From assembly GCA_900068845.1 (NCBI GenBank), contig CEFQ01000002.1, positions 1 to 64,000 of the forward strand: a stretch of DNA of 64,000 nucleotides, given 5' to 3'. The position numbers and the translations under genes are program-made. The notes beneath the pieces are model-generated. The model did no database searches. It saw only the letters and a list, made by a program, of their open reading frames with translations, and was not told the origin of the DNA. This document shows, in pieces, positions 9,080-17,515 of this stretch (the first letter of the stretch is position 1; every line of letters starts with the position of its first letter). The stretch comes from Enterobacter ludwigii (lineage in GTDB: Bacteria > Pseudomonadota > Gammaproteobacteria > Enterobacterales > Enterobacteriaceae).

Positions 9080-10159
9080 TTACACCTCGTGTGACAGACG
9101 CGCCGACAGCACTCCCTGCAGGTCCTGATGGATTTCACGCAGCAAAGTTTCTGTAGTTTCCCAGTCAATACAGGCATCAGTAACGGATACACCATATTTC
9201 ATTTCGCTGCGTGGCTGTTCAGAAGACTGGTTGCCTTCATGAATGTTGCTTTCCAACATCAGGCCAATGATGGAACGGTTTCCATCTTTAATCTGCGCGA
9301 TAGCCGATTCGGCTACGCCAGGCTGGCGGCGATAGTCTTTGTTAGAATTACCATGGCTGCAATCTATCATTAAGGCCGGGCGCAGTCCCGCTTTCAGCAT
9401 CTCTTTTTCACACTGCGCGACATCTTCAGGACCATAGTTGGGTGCTTTTCCACCGCGTAAAATCACATGTCCATCTGGGTTGCCCTGCGTTTGCAACAGA
9501 CAAACCTGACCGGCCTGATTGATGCCAACAAAGCGATGTGGCATTGCGGCGGCGCGCATAGCATTGATGGCGGTGCCGAGGCTGCCATCGGTGCCATTTT
9601 TAAAGCCAACCGGCATTGAAAGACCCGATGCCATTTCACGGTGAGTTTGTGATTCAGTAGTACGCGCACCGATCGCAGACCAGCTAAACAGATCTCCCAG
9701 GTATTGTGGACTATTAGGATCCAGCGCTTCGGTCGCCAGCGGTAAACCCATCTCAACAAGATTAACCAGCAGCTGACGCGCGATATGTAGCCCAGCTTCC
9801 ATATCAAATGAATTATTCATGTAAGGATCGTTGATTAACCCCTTCCAGCCGACGGTGGTTCGAGGTTTTTCAAAATAAACGCGCATAACGATGTACAGCT
9901 GATCCTTCAACTGTGCAGAGAGTGATTGCAACTGACGGGCATAGGCAAGTGCGGCTTCGGTATCGTGAATCGAACAAGGGCCACAAACCACCAACAGGCG
10001 CGGATCGCGGCCCGCAATAATGTCGGCAATGGTTTGGCGAGAAGACGCAATTTGCGCTTCTTGCGCCGCAGTGAGCGGGAATTTGGCCTTCAGCTCTTGC
10101 GGGGTAATTAAAATCTGTTCGTCGGCGATATGCACATTGTTCAGCGCGTCTTTTTGCAT
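9080..10159 (-). CDS. aroF: 3-deoxy-7-phosphoheptulonate synthase, Tyr-sensitive (AroF)
   Basis: Condenses phosphoenolpyruvate with erythrose 4-phosphate, the first step of the shikimate pathway. The 359 residues align end to end with E. coli AroF, including LLVVCGPCSIHD, VGWKGLINDP, DCSHGNSNKDY and the N-terminal MQKDALNNVHI that helps form the Tyr effector site. The frame stays open for 43 more codons upstream, but ATG 10159 gives the family N-terminus and the promoter lies inside the extension. It is the first gene of aroF-tyrA. The Tyr-sensitive isozyme assignment rests on similarity and on the neighbouring tyrA. Confidence 0.96.
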   Translation of the reverse strand: MQKDALNNVHIADEQILITPQELKAKFPLTAAQEAQIASSRQTIADIIAGRDPRLLVVCGPCSIHDTEAALAYARQLQSLSAQLKDQLYIVMRVYFEKPRTTVGWKGLINDPYMNNSFDMEAGLHIARQLLVNLVEMGLPLATEALDPNSPQYLGDLFSWSAIGARTTESQTHREMASGLSMPVGFKNGTDGSLGTAINAMRAAAMPHRFVGINQAGQVCLLQTQGNPDGHVILRGGKAPNYGPEDVAQCEKEMLKAGLRPALMIDCSHGNSNKDYRRQPGVAESAIAQIKDGNRSIIGLMLESNIHEGNQSSEQPRSEMKYGVSVTDACIDWETTETLLREIHQDLQGVLSARLSHEV

Positions 10160-10217
10160 GATTGCGATCCTTTTTACTCGTATATGCGGTTTGGGATCCT
10201 CACTGAGGATGACGCTT

Positions 10218-10245
10218 ACTTTATCACACCCTGTACAGCTTGCAA
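10218..10245 (-). promoter_or_regulatory. Probable aroF-tyrA promoter with degenerate TyrR boxes upstream
   Basis: On the minus strand a -35 TTGCAA (10240-10245), 16-bp spacer and -10 TAAAGT (10218-10223) lie about 60 bp before aroF. Two weak matches to the TyrR box TGTAAA-N6-TTTACA lie upstream: 10254-10271 and 10350-10367 (the second with two mismatches). TyrR repression is known for E. coli aroF; whether these boxes act here is inference. Confidence 0.45.
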
Positions 10246-10446
10246 TCCACACATGTACACTTTTGTTACCATAAGAATAAAAAGGCACTTAAAATAATAC
10301 AATGTTGATTAATATCAGTATGTTAAAAAAATCCACCATCATAGCAAATCGTAAACTAATGATTACACCGCATCGCATCTCGCTAATGATTTTTGCCCTC
10401 AGTCGAGCTAAGATTCTGTTATTCATTATTTTTCAGGGAGCGTGCG

Positions 10447-10968
10447 ATGCCTATTCCGCTTGTAAAACTGCGTCCTTTTACATTGCAGGATATAGATGCT
10501 TTTACCCAAGCCGTAAATGAATCACTGAGTAGCCTACAACCCTGGTTGCCTTGGGCACATGAGAACTATCATCCTGATGAAGCAGCCCGCTGGATCGATT
10601 TCACACGTATACAACGCAGTAACGGTGAGGCGGAAGAGTTCGCCATTGTTGATGGTAACGATCGACTCTTGGGCGGTGCGGGTATTCGCTTTGCAAAGCA
10701 AGCAGACGAATGGAGTGCGTTAGGGTATTGGGTACGCAGCGATACGCAGCGCCAGGGCGTGGCGACGCGCGCAGTCGCGCAGTTGGTCGAATTTGGCTTC
10801 AAATATCCACACATTAACCAGCTGGAAATTCTGGCAGCAGAAGAGAATTATGCCAGCCGTGCGGTTGCCTTACGCAGCGGCTTCACGTTGGTTGATTATC
10901 GCTATGGACTCATCGTATTGGAGAGCGGAGCAGTAAACACCGCGATCTATCATTTACAGCACCCATAA
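10447..10968 (+). CDS. GNAT-family N-acetyltransferase (RimJ/RimL-like)
   Basis: A 173-residue single-domain acetyltransferase. The acetyl-CoA-binding core is visible at about 88-115: a GYWVRSDTQRQGVATRAV motif, where RQGVAT is the Q/RxxGxG/A loop, followed by the second motif NYASRAVALRSGF. The layout fits RimJ/RimL enzymes that modify N-terminal amines of proteins or small amines, but the substrate cannot be told. AGGGAG lies 7 nt before ATG 10447. In E. coli the aroF-rplS gap instead holds the yfiL-R-N-B group. It shares a bidirectional terminator with rplS. Confidence 0.85.
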   Translation: MPIPLVKLRPFTLQDIDAFTQAVNESLSSLQPWLPWAHENYHPDEAARWIDFTRIQRSNGEAEEFAIVDGNDRLLGGAGIRFAKQADEWSALGYWVRSDTQRQGVATRAVAQLVEFGFKYPHINQLEILAAEENYASRAVALRSGFTLVDYRYGLIVLESGAVNTAIYHLQHP

Positions 10969-11003
10969 AAAAAGGGGCTGGCCAAATGGCCAACCCCTTT
11001 TTG
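10967..11003. terminator. Bidirectional terminator between the GNAT gene and rplS
   Basis: Hairpin AAAAAGGGGCTGGCC / GGCCAACCCCTTTTT with loop AAAT and A and T tracts on both flanks. It starts within the stop codon region of the GNAT gene and ends 22 nt from the rplS stop, between convergent genes. Confidence 0.9.
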
Positions 11004-11024
11004 CTATTAACTTTGAGAAGTCGC

Positions 11025-11417
<393 letters not shown>

Positions 11418-12182
11418 TTACTCTCCCGCCTCATCGTTTTGTTGCTGCTGATGTTCCCGTTGGAACTCATTTAGCAACCGTGCTTGCTCTTCAGTCAGAG
11501 CCAGGTTTTCCAGAAGTTCAGGTCTTCTTAGCCAGGTACGGCCTAACGACTGTTTCAGGCGCCAGCGGCGAATCTCGGCATGGTTGCCCGACAGCAGAAC
11601 TGGCGGAACTTCCATCCCTTCTAACACTTCAGGTCGGGTGTAGTGCGGGCAATCCAGCAAACCATCCGAGAACGAATCCTCATCGGCTGACGCCTGTTTA
11701 CCCAATACGCCTGGAATAAACCGGGCGACTGAGTCAATCAACGTCATGGCTGGCAGCTCACCGCCACTGAGAACGTAATCACCGATTGACCATTCTTCAT
11801 CAATCTCAGTGTGAATTACGCGCTCATCTATCCCTTCATAGCGACCACAAACCAGAATCAACTTCTGATTGGTTGCTAGTTCGCAAACGCCCTGTTGGTC
11901 TAGTTTGCGTCCCTGAGGTGAAAGATAAATCACCTTAGCGCCTTCTCCCGCCGCCGCTTTCGCTGCGGAGATGGCGTCCCGTAAGGGTTGCACCATCATC
12001 AACATTCCCGGTCCACCGCCGTAAGGACGATCGTCCACGGTACGGTGCCGGTCATGCGTGAAGTCACGAGGACTCCAGCTTTGAATGTCGAGCAGGCCAT
12101 TTTTTACTGCCCGGCCAGTTACCCCGTACTCGGTAATAGCGCGAAACATCTCTGGAAACAGGCTAATAACACCAATCCACAT
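11418..12182 (-). CDS. trmD: tRNA (guanine37-N1)-methyltransferase TrmD
   Basis: SPOUT-class enzyme that methylates G37 next to the anticodon of tRNAs reading CNN, which prevents +1 frameshifting. The 254 residues begin [13 protein letters not shown]. The trefoil-knot S-adenosylmethionine site is seen in [25 protein letters not shown] and [16 protein letters not shown] chose ATG 12182; the frame stays open upstream into rimM, but the family N-terminus is MWIG. It is the third gene of the operon and overlaps none of its neighbours after this choice (rimM stop is 35 nt upstream). Confidence 0.97.
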   Translation of the reverse strand: MWIGVISLFPEMFRAITEYGVTGRAVKNGLLDIQSWSPRDFTHDRHRTVDDRPYGGGPGMLMMVQPLRDAISAAKAAAGEGAKVIYLSPQGRKLDQQGVCELATNQKLILVCGRYEGIDERVIHTEIDEEWSIGDYVLSGGELPAMTLIDSVARFIPGVLGKQASADEDSFSDGLLDCPHYTRPEVLEGMEVPPVLLSGNHAEIRRWRLKQSLGRTWLRRPELLENLALTEEQARLLNEFQREHQQQQNDEAGE

Positions 12183-12217
12183 CGCGTTCGCCGTTACGTT
12201 ACCGGATTGTCCGGAGA

Positions 12218-12766
12218 TCAAAAACCAGGATCCCAATCTACTTCAATAAGGCCAGTAGAGAGATCGACTTTCTTGATAACCTGTTCATCAAGAAACGGAA
12301 TTAACCGCTCTTGCGCACCGAATGCATCCTTCAGGTTTGCCTTAACGACGAGTACGTCGTTCGAGCCGGTTTCCATCAAATCAATGACTTTGCCCATTTC
12401 GTAGCCTTCGAGGTTCACTACTTTCATCCCCATAAGGTCTTTCCAGTAGTAATCGCCTGCTTCCAGCGCTGGCAGCTGCGTGGAGTCAACCGTAATTTCG
12501 CAATTGGTTAACTGTGCCGCAGCGTCCCGATCGTCAATGCCTTTGACTTTGATGATCAGGTCCTGATTGTGGTGCTTCCAGCCCTCGAGTTCGACCTGCT
12601 GCCATTTACCGGCGCGCTGGATGAACCAAGGTTGGTAGTCGAAGATGCTTTCAGCGTCTTCAGTGGAGGAAAACACTTTGAGCCAACCCCGAATTCCGTA
12701 AGCCGCGCCCATTTTTCCCAATACAATCGGGTTAACGGGAGGCTGCCCGGCAGGTTTAATGCTCAT
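12218..12766 (-). CDS. rimM: Ribosome maturation factor RimM
   Basis: Binds 30S precursors and S19 to help the 3' head domain of 16S fold. The 182 residues comprise an N-terminal RimM beta-barrel ([19 protein letters not shown]) and a C-terminal PRC-barrel ([11 protein letters not shown] to EVDWDPGF). ATG 12766 is used; two in-frame GTG codons lie 6 and 9 nt upstream, so the start is uncertain by three codons. It lies 18 nt after rpsP in the S16 operon. Confidence 0.96.
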   Translation of the reverse strand: MSIKPAGQPPVNPIVLGKMGAAYGIRGWLKVFSSTEDAESIFDYQPWFIQRAGKWQQVELEGWKHHNQDLIIKVKGIDDRDAAAQLTNCEITVDSTQLPALEAGDYYWKDLMGMKVVNLEGYEMGKVIDLMETGSNDVLVVKANLKDAFGAQERLIPFLDEQVIKKVDLSTGLIEVDWDPGF

Positions 12767-12784
12767 GCTCACCACCGTGACAGA

Positions 12785-13033
12785 TTAAGCTGCTTTCTTT
12801 GCTTCTTTGATCAGCGCGTTAACGCGATCAGAAAGCGTTGCGCCCTGGCCAACCCAGTGCTCAATACGGTCCAGATCCAGACGCAGACCTTCAGCCTGAC
12901 CAGAAGCGATCGGGTTGAAGAAACCTACGCGCTCGATGAAACGACCGTTACGAGCATTGCGGCTGTCAGTTACGACGACCTGATAGAACGGACGCTTTTT
13001 AGCGCCGTGACGTGCCAAACGAATTGTTACCAT
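12785..13033 (-). CDS. rpsP: 30S ribosomal protein S16
   Basis: Early 30S assembly protein. The 82 residues begin [20 protein letters not shown] and end in the usual Ala/Lys-rich tail. The frame is open for 29 more codons upstream through the leader hairpin, but ATG 13033 with GAGG just before it gives the family N-terminus. It is the first gene of rpsP-rimM-trmD-rplS. Confidence 0.98.
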   Translation of the reverse strand: MVTIRLARHGAKKRPFYQVVVTDSRNARNGRFIERVGFFNPIASGQAEGLRLDLDRIEHWVGQGATLSDRVNALIKEAKKAA

Positions 13034-13055
13034 AACATCCTCATTAGTTAATAAA

Positions 13056-13091
13056 GCGCTCGGGCCCCATCGAGGAACGGGGCCCGAGCGC
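13056..13091 (-). promoter_or_regulatory. Strong leader hairpin upstream of rpsP, possible attenuator
   Basis: A 13-bp perfect stem pairs GCGCTCGGGCCCC (13079-13091 on the minus strand) with its complement at 13056-13068, around a 10-nt loop. It begins about 12 nt after the predicted start site of the operon and is followed on the minus strand by TTTATT and then the rpsP ribosome site. It looks like a terminator with an imperfect U tract inside the 5' leader, so attenuation or mRNA protection is possible. Its role is not shown. Confidence 0.6.
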
Positions 13092-13109
13092 GATATAAAA
13101 AGCCCGAAA

Positions 13110-13137
13110 ATTTTACTCATTTTGGCGCAAAAAGCAA
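13110..13137 (-). promoter_or_regulatory. Probable promoter of the rpsP-rimM-trmD-rplS operon
   Basis: On the minus strand a -35 TTGCTT (13132-13137), 16-bp spacer and -10 TAAAAT (13110-13115) lie in the ffh-rpsP gap. The expected start, near 13103, is 70 nt before rpsP and just ahead of the leader hairpin. Confidence 0.65.
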
Positions 13138-13175
13138 CCTAAGCGTGCCAAATTTCCAGCTTTTTGACGGCCGCC

Positions 13176-14537
13176 TTAGCGACCAGGGAATCCAGGTGGC
13201 ATCATGCCTTTCATGCCACGCATCATTTTGGCCATGCCACCTTTCTTCATTTTCTTCATCATGCGCTGCATATCATCGAACTGTTTCAACAGTCGATTAA
13301 CATCTTGCACCTGCATGCCGGAGCCCAGCGCAATACGACGTTTGCGCGAACCCTTGATAATTTCTGGCTTCTCACGCTCTTTACGCGTCATCGAGTTGAT
13401 GATGGCTTCCATACGAACCAGCACTTTGTCATCCATCTGCGATTTCACGTTGTCGGGCAGTTGCCCCATGCCCGGCAGTTTGCCCATCAGGCTCGCCATG
13501 CCGCCCATGTTGCGCATCTGCTTCAGCTGCTCAAGGAAGTCGTTGAGGTCGAAACCGTCGCCGGTTTTCAGTTTCTTCGCCAGTTTCTCCGCCTGATCGC
13601 GGTCAACTTTGCTCTCGATATCTTCGATCAGCGACAGAACATCGCCCATGCCAAGAATGCGCGACGCGATACGCTCTGGGTAGAAAGCTTCCAGCGCTTC
13701 AGTCTTCTCACCCATCCCCATAAATTTGATGGGCTTGCCGGTAATATGACGAATCGACAGTGCCGCACCACCACGCGCGTCACCGTCGACTTTAGTCAGG
13801 ATCACACCGGTCAGCGGCAGCGCTTCGTTGAAGGCCTTCGCGGTATTAGCGGCATCCTGACCCGTCATGGCATCGACCACAAACAGCGTTTCCACCGGAT
13901 TAATCGCGGCGTGTACCTGTTTGATTTCGTCCATCATCGCTTCATCGACGTGTAAACGGCCGGCGGTATCCACCAACAGCACATCGTAGAATTGCACTTT
14001 GGCTTGTTTCAGCGCGTTCTGAACAATATCGACCGGCTTTTGGCTCAGATCGGACGGACAGAAATCAACGCCGACTTGCTCAGCCAGGGTTTCCAGCTGT
14101 TTGATCGCCGCAGGGCGATAAACGTCAGCAGAAACGACCAGAACTTTCTTCTTATGCTTCTCGCGCAAGAATTTACCCAGTTTCGCCACGCTGGTGGTTT
14201 TACCGGCACCTTGCAAACCCGCCATCAGCACCACGGCTGGCGGCTGAGCATTCAGATTGAGCGCATTATTTTCGGCGCCCATCGCTGCAACCAGTTCGTT
14301 GCGCACGATTTTGATGAACTCCTGGCCTGGCGTCAGGCTTTTGTTCACATCGTGACCAACGGCGGCTTCTTTCACGCGATTAATAAATTCACGCACCACC
14401 GGCAGCGCCACGTCGGCTTCCAGCAGCGCCATACGCACTTCACGCAGCGTATCTTTGATGTTGTCTTCGGTCAGCCTTCCGCGGCCGCTGATATTGCGCA
14501 GAGTTTGCGACAAACGATCGGTTAAATTATCAAACAT
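13176..14537 (-). CDS. ffh: Signal recognition particle protein Ffh
   Basis: SRP54 homologue; with 4.5S RNA it brings ribosomes making membrane proteins to FtsY. The 453 residues match the E. coli length. N domain (about 1-85); G domain with GLQGAGKTTSVAKLGKF near 100, DTAGRLHVDEAM, TKVDGDARGGAALS; and a methionine-rich M domain from about 330 ending in MRGMKGMMPPGFPGR, which binds signal sequences and RNA. It is monocistronic, 142 bp before rpsP on the same strand and divergent from ypjD. Confidence 0.98.
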   Translation of the reverse strand: MFDNLTDRLSQTLRNISGRGRLTEDNIKDTLREVRMALLEADVALPVVREFINRVKEAAVGHDVNKSLTPGQEFIKIVRNELVAAMGAENNALNLNAQPPAVVLMAGLQGAGKTTSVAKLGKFLREKHKKKVLVVSADVYRPAAIKQLETLAEQVGVDFCPSDLSQKPVDIVQNALKQAKVQFYDVLLVDTAGRLHVDEAMMDEIKQVHAAINPVETLFVVDAMTGQDAANTAKAFNEALPLTGVILTKVDGDARGGAALSIRHITGKPIKFMGMGEKTEALEAFYPERIASRILGMGDVLSLIEDIESKVDRDQAEKLAKKLKTGDGFDLNDFLEQLKQMRNMGGMASLMGKLPGMGQLPDNVKSQMDDKVLVRMEAIINSMTRKEREKPEIIKGSRKRRIALGSGMQVQDVNRLLKQFDDMQRMMKKMKKGGMAKMMRGMKGMMPPGFPGR

Positions 14538-14704
14538 GCTCTCTCACTTAGAACCGTAGCGAGGCCGCCATAGGCGACACAATGCGGCGGATTATAACAC
14601 GAAGAAGAAGCGATCTCTGCAATTGACCGTCAGATCGTTTGGAGCCTGCTGCTGCTGGCGCTATACTGCTTTTTTCCTTATCTGACCGATACCTGAAAGG
14701 ATCT

Positions 14705-15499
14705 ATGTTCGTTTTCGCGATCGTGGCGCTGTTCGCCTACTCCCTCAGTCTTGCATTGATCATTCCCAGCCTGCTTAAACGCAACGGTGGCTGGCGTCGT
14801 TTTGCTGTGCTTTCCGCCTGCGTGGCGCTGATTGCACACGCCATCGCCCTGCAGCAGCGTATTTTCGCTGTTGATAACGGGCAAAATCTCAGCCTGCTGA
14901 ATATCGGCTCGCTGGTTAGCCTGCTGATCTGCGCCATCATGACGATTGTCGCCTCGCGCAATCGTGGCTGGCTACTGCTGCCGATTGTTTACAGCTTTGC
15001 GTTGATAAATTTGGCCTTTGCCACCTTTGTGCCAAATGCCTTTATCACGCATCTGGAAACCACGCCGGGCATGATGGTGCACATCGGCCTGTCGCTGTTT
15101 GCCTATGCCACACTGATTATCGCGGCACTGTATGCGCTGCAGCTGGCGTGGATTGATTACCAGTTAAAAAACAAGAAACTGGCTTTTACTCAGGATATGC
15201 CGCCGCTGCTCAGCATCGAGCGCAAAATGTTTCACATCACGCAAATCGGTGTGGTGCTGCTGACGCTGGTGCTGTGCACTGGATTGCTCTTCATGCACAA
15301 CCTGTTTAGTGCTGAGAATTTAGACAAAGCGGTTCTCTCCATCATTGCCTGGTTTGTCTATATCGTTTTGCTGTGGGGACACTATCGTGAAGGCTGGCGC
15401 GGACGCCGCGTCGTGTGGTTCAACTGTGGCGGCGCCTTGCTGCTAACGATGGCTTACTTCGGCAGTCGCGTGCTTCAGCACCTGCTCACCTCTCACTAA
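14705..15499 (+). CDS. ypjD: Inner-membrane protein YpjD, CcsA/cytochrome c assembly family
   Basis: A 264-residue protein with about eight predicted membrane helices (first at 1-20, MFVFAIVALFAYSLSLALII). It belongs to the CcsA/CcmC-like family, which carries a WG-rich heme-handling motif. Here the late motif is WFVYIVLLWGHYREGWRGRR and a conserved HIGLSLFAYATL segment sits near 140. Its own function is unproven. The start at 14705 aligns with E. coli YpjD; the frame is open 22 codons upstream but without membrane-signal character. It is 10 nt before yfjD, so the two are probably co-transcribed. Confidence 0.9.
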   Translation: MFVFAIVALFAYSLSLALIIPSLLKRNGGWRRFAVLSACVALIAHAIALQQRIFAVDNGQNLSLLNIGSLVSLLICAIMTIVASRNRGWLLLPIVYSFALINLAFATFVPNAFITHLETTPGMMVHIGLSLFAYATLIIAALYALQLAWIDYQLKNKKLAFTQDMPPLLSIERKMFHITQIGVVLLTLVLCTGLLFMHNLFSAENLDKAVLSIIAWFVYIVLLWGHYREGWRGRRVVWFNCGGALLLTMAYFGSRVLQHLLTSH

Positions 15500-15509
15500 G
15501 GATTTTGTG

Positions 15510-16796
15510 TTGGAACACGTTTCAACCACCACGTTGATCATTACGCTGGTCATCATGGTGCTGGTCTCTGCGTATTTCTCCGGTTCAGAGACCGGCATGA
15601 TGACGCTCAATCGTTACAAACTGCGCCATAAAGCCAAAAGCGGTAATCGCGGCGCGCGGCGCGTAGAAAAACTGTTGCGTCGCCCCGATCGCTTAATCAG
15701 CCTGGTGTTAATCGGCAACAACCTCGTTAATATTCTCGCTTCCGCGCTCGGCACCATTGTGGGTATGCGCCTGTATGGCGATGCTGGCGTCGCCATTGCC
15801 ACCGGTATTCTGACGTTTGTGGTGCTGGTATTTGCTGAAGTACTACCGAAAACGGTCGCAGCGCTCTATCCCGAGAAGGTGGCTTATCCCAGCAGCGTGT
15901 TACTGGCTCCGCTGCAATATGTGATGTTGCCGCTGGTGTGGCTACTGAACACCATTACGCGCATGTTGATGCGCATGGTCGGCATTAAAACCGATGGTTC
16001 AATCAGCTCGGCATTGAGTAAAGAAGAGCTGCGCACCATTGTGCATGAATCACGTTCACTGATGTCGCGGCGCAATCAGGACATGCTTCTCTCGGTGCTC
16101 GATCTGGAAAAAGTCAGCGTGGACGACATTATGGTGCCGCGCAATGAAATCGTCGGCATTAACGTTAACGACGACTGGAAATCGATTGAACGCCAGCTCA
16201 GCCATTCGCCGCACGGGCGCATCGTGCTGTTCCGCGATTCGCTGGATGACTGTGTCGGTATGCTGCGCGTGCGTGAAGCGTGGCGCATGATGACCGAGAA
16301 GAAGGAGTTCAATAAAGATCGTTTGTTGCGTGCCGCTGATGAAATTTACTATGTCCCTGAAGGCACGCCGCTCAACGTGCAACTGGTTAAATTTCAGCGC
16401 AATAAAAAGAAAGTCGGCATGGTGGTTGATGAATATGGCGATATCAAAGGATTAGTGACAATCGAGGACATTCTGGAAGAGATCGTTGGCGATTTTACCA
16501 CCTCAATGTCCCCGTCGCTGGCCGAAGAAGTGATGCCGCAGAATGACGGTTCAGTCTTGATCGAAGGCAGCGCCAATGTGCGTGAAATCAATAAAGCCTT
16601 TAACTGGACGCTGCCGGAAGATGATGCGCGCACCGTTAACGGCATGCTGCTGGAAGCGCTGGAAGAGATTCCGCTGGTCGATACCCGCGTCACGATTGGT
16701 GCCTACGATATCGATATTCTCGATGTACAGGACAATATGGTGAAGCAGGTGCGCATCACGCCGCATCATGCACTAAAATCCTCCATCGGCTCCTGA
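15510..16796 (+). CDS. yfjD: CNNM/CorC-HlyC family membrane protein YfjD
   Basis: A 428-residue protein of the CorB/CNNM class, linked in other bacteria to magnesium and cobalt transport. An N-terminal DUF21 membrane domain of about four helices (VLVSAYFSGSETGMM, LVLIGNNLVNILASA) is followed by two CBS domains (DIMVPRNEIVGI, VDEYGDIKGLVTIEDILEEIVG) and a C-terminal CorC/HlyC transporter-associated domain. AAGGA lies 7 nt before TTG 15510, which gives the same length as E. coli YfjD (MEHIST-like); a GTG one codon earlier is the alternative. Substrate is not established. Confidence 0.9.
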   Translation: MEHVSTTTLIITLVIMVLVSAYFSGSETGMMTLNRYKLRHKAKSGNRGARRVEKLLRRPDRLISLVLIGNNLVNILASALGTIVGMRLYGDAGVAIATGILTFVVLVFAEVLPKTVAALYPEKVAYPSSVLLAPLQYVMLPLVWLLNTITRMLMRMVGIKTDGSISSALSKEELRTIVHESRSLMSRRNQDMLLSVLDLEKVSVDDIMVPRNEIVGINVNDDWKSIERQLSHSPHGRIVLFRDSLDDCVGMLRVREAWRMMTEKKEFNKDRLLRAADEIYYVPEGTPLNVQLVKFQRNKKKVGMVVDEYGDIKGLVTIEDILEEIVGDFTTSMSPSLAEEVMPQNDGSVLIEGSANVREINKAFNWTLPEDDARTVNGMLLEALEEIPLVDTRVTIGAYDIDILDVQDNMVKQVRITPHHALKSSIGS

Positions 16797-16804
16797 AGCT
16801 TGCA

Positions 16805-16838
16805 AACAAAAACGCCGCGATAATCGCGGCGTTTTTCA
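16805..16838. terminator. Bidirectional terminator between yfjD and luxS
   Basis: Hairpin AAAAACGCCGCGAT / ATCGCGGCGTTTTT lies in the short gap between two convergent genes, with A and T tracts on opposite sides. Confidence 0.9.
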
Positions 16839-16849
16839 TTGTGTCTCAA

Positions 16850-17365
16850 CTAGATATGCAGCTCTTTCAGCTTTTCAGCTGGCAGCTTCAAATCTTCGTT
16901 GCGGTTCACGCCGATGTCGTGAGCCAGCACGTTGCGCGCGATCTGCTGCGCTTCATCCAGTGAGTGCAGCTTGTAGCTACCGCACTGATATTCGTTCAGC
17001 TCTGGAATCTGGCCCTGTTCTTTTACTTTCAGGACATCTTCCATCGCGCCTTTCCACGCTTTCGCCACACGTTGCTCGTCAGGCGTACCGATCAAACTCA
17101 TGTAGAAGCCGGTGCGGCAACCCATCGGTGAGATGTCGACGATTTCTACGCCATCGCCATTCAGGTGATTACGCATGAAGCCGGCAAACAGGTGCTCCAG
17201 CGTATGAATGCCACGCTCAGTCAGAATCTCAATATTCGGACGGCAAAAACGCAGGTCGAAAACGGTGATGGTATCGCCATGAGGAGTTTTCATGGTTTTT
17301 GCTACGCGTACTGCAGGTGCGCCCATGATGGTGTGATCAACAGTAAAACTATCCAGTAGTGGCAT
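16850..17365 (-). CDS. luxS: S-ribosylhomocysteine lyase LuxS
   Basis: Cleaves S-ribosylhomocysteine to homocysteine and DPD, the precursor of autoinducer-2, as part of the activated methyl cycle. The 171 residues match the family length. The metal ligands His54, His58 (HTLEH) and Cys128 (EYQCGS) and the catalytic Glu57 and Cys83 (PMGCRTG) are all present. A very strong ribosome site (AGGAGGTGA) precedes ATG 17365. Its 5' leader runs antisense to micA, and gshA lies beyond, as in E. coli. Confidence 0.98.
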   Translation of the reverse strand: MPLLDSFTVDHTIMGAPAVRVAKTMKTPHGDTITVFDLRFCRPNIEILTERGIHTLEHLFAGFMRNHLNGDGVEIVDISPMGCRTGFYMSLIGTPDEQRVAKAWKGAMEDVLKVKEQGQIPELNEYQCGSYKLHSLDEAQQIARNVLAHDIGVNRNEDLKLPAEKLKELHI

Positions 17366-17402
17366 ACGTCACCTCCTGTTTTGGAATTTTTTTTAAAACG
17401 AT

Positions 17403-17430
17403 GAAACTTTTCTGTTCGTCCAACGTCTGA
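17403..17430 (+). promoter_or_regulatory. Sigma-E-type promoter of micA
   Basis: A -35 GAAACTT (17403-17409), 16-bp spacer and -10 TCTGA (17426-17430) lie 6 nt before the MicA 5' end. This matches the envelope-stress sigma factor consensus (GGAACTT / TCTGA) and the known regulation of micA in E. coli. Confidence 0.75.
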
Positions 17431-17436
17431 ATATAT

Positions 17437-17513
17437 GAAAGACGCGCATTTGTTATCATCATCCCTGACAACAGAGATGTTTATTTTGGCCACATTGATG
17501 TGGCCATTTTCTT
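17437..17513 (+). ncRNA. micA: Small RNA MicA (SraD)
   Basis: Hfq-dependent sRNA that represses ompA and other envelope mRNAs. The first 31 nt, beginning GAAAGACGCGCATTTGTTAT, match E. coli MicA exactly and include the ompA-pairing region. The inner loop has diverged. The 3' end is a Rho-independent terminator, TGGCCACATTGATGTGGCCA followed by TTTTCTTTT. It lies between luxS and gshA on the opposite strand, the canonical place. The 3' end is approximate. Confidence 0.92.
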
Positions 17514-17515
17514 TT

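Noticed and set aside
10160-10288. N-terminal extension of aroF by 43 codons
   Set aside because: The extension covers the likely promoter, has no ribosome site and is absent from AroF proteins, which start MQKDAL.
13164-13955. Long plus-strand open frame, 263 codons, His-rich
   Set aside because: It lies entirely antisense to ffh and has the composition of a shadow frame; no ribosome site or family resemblance.
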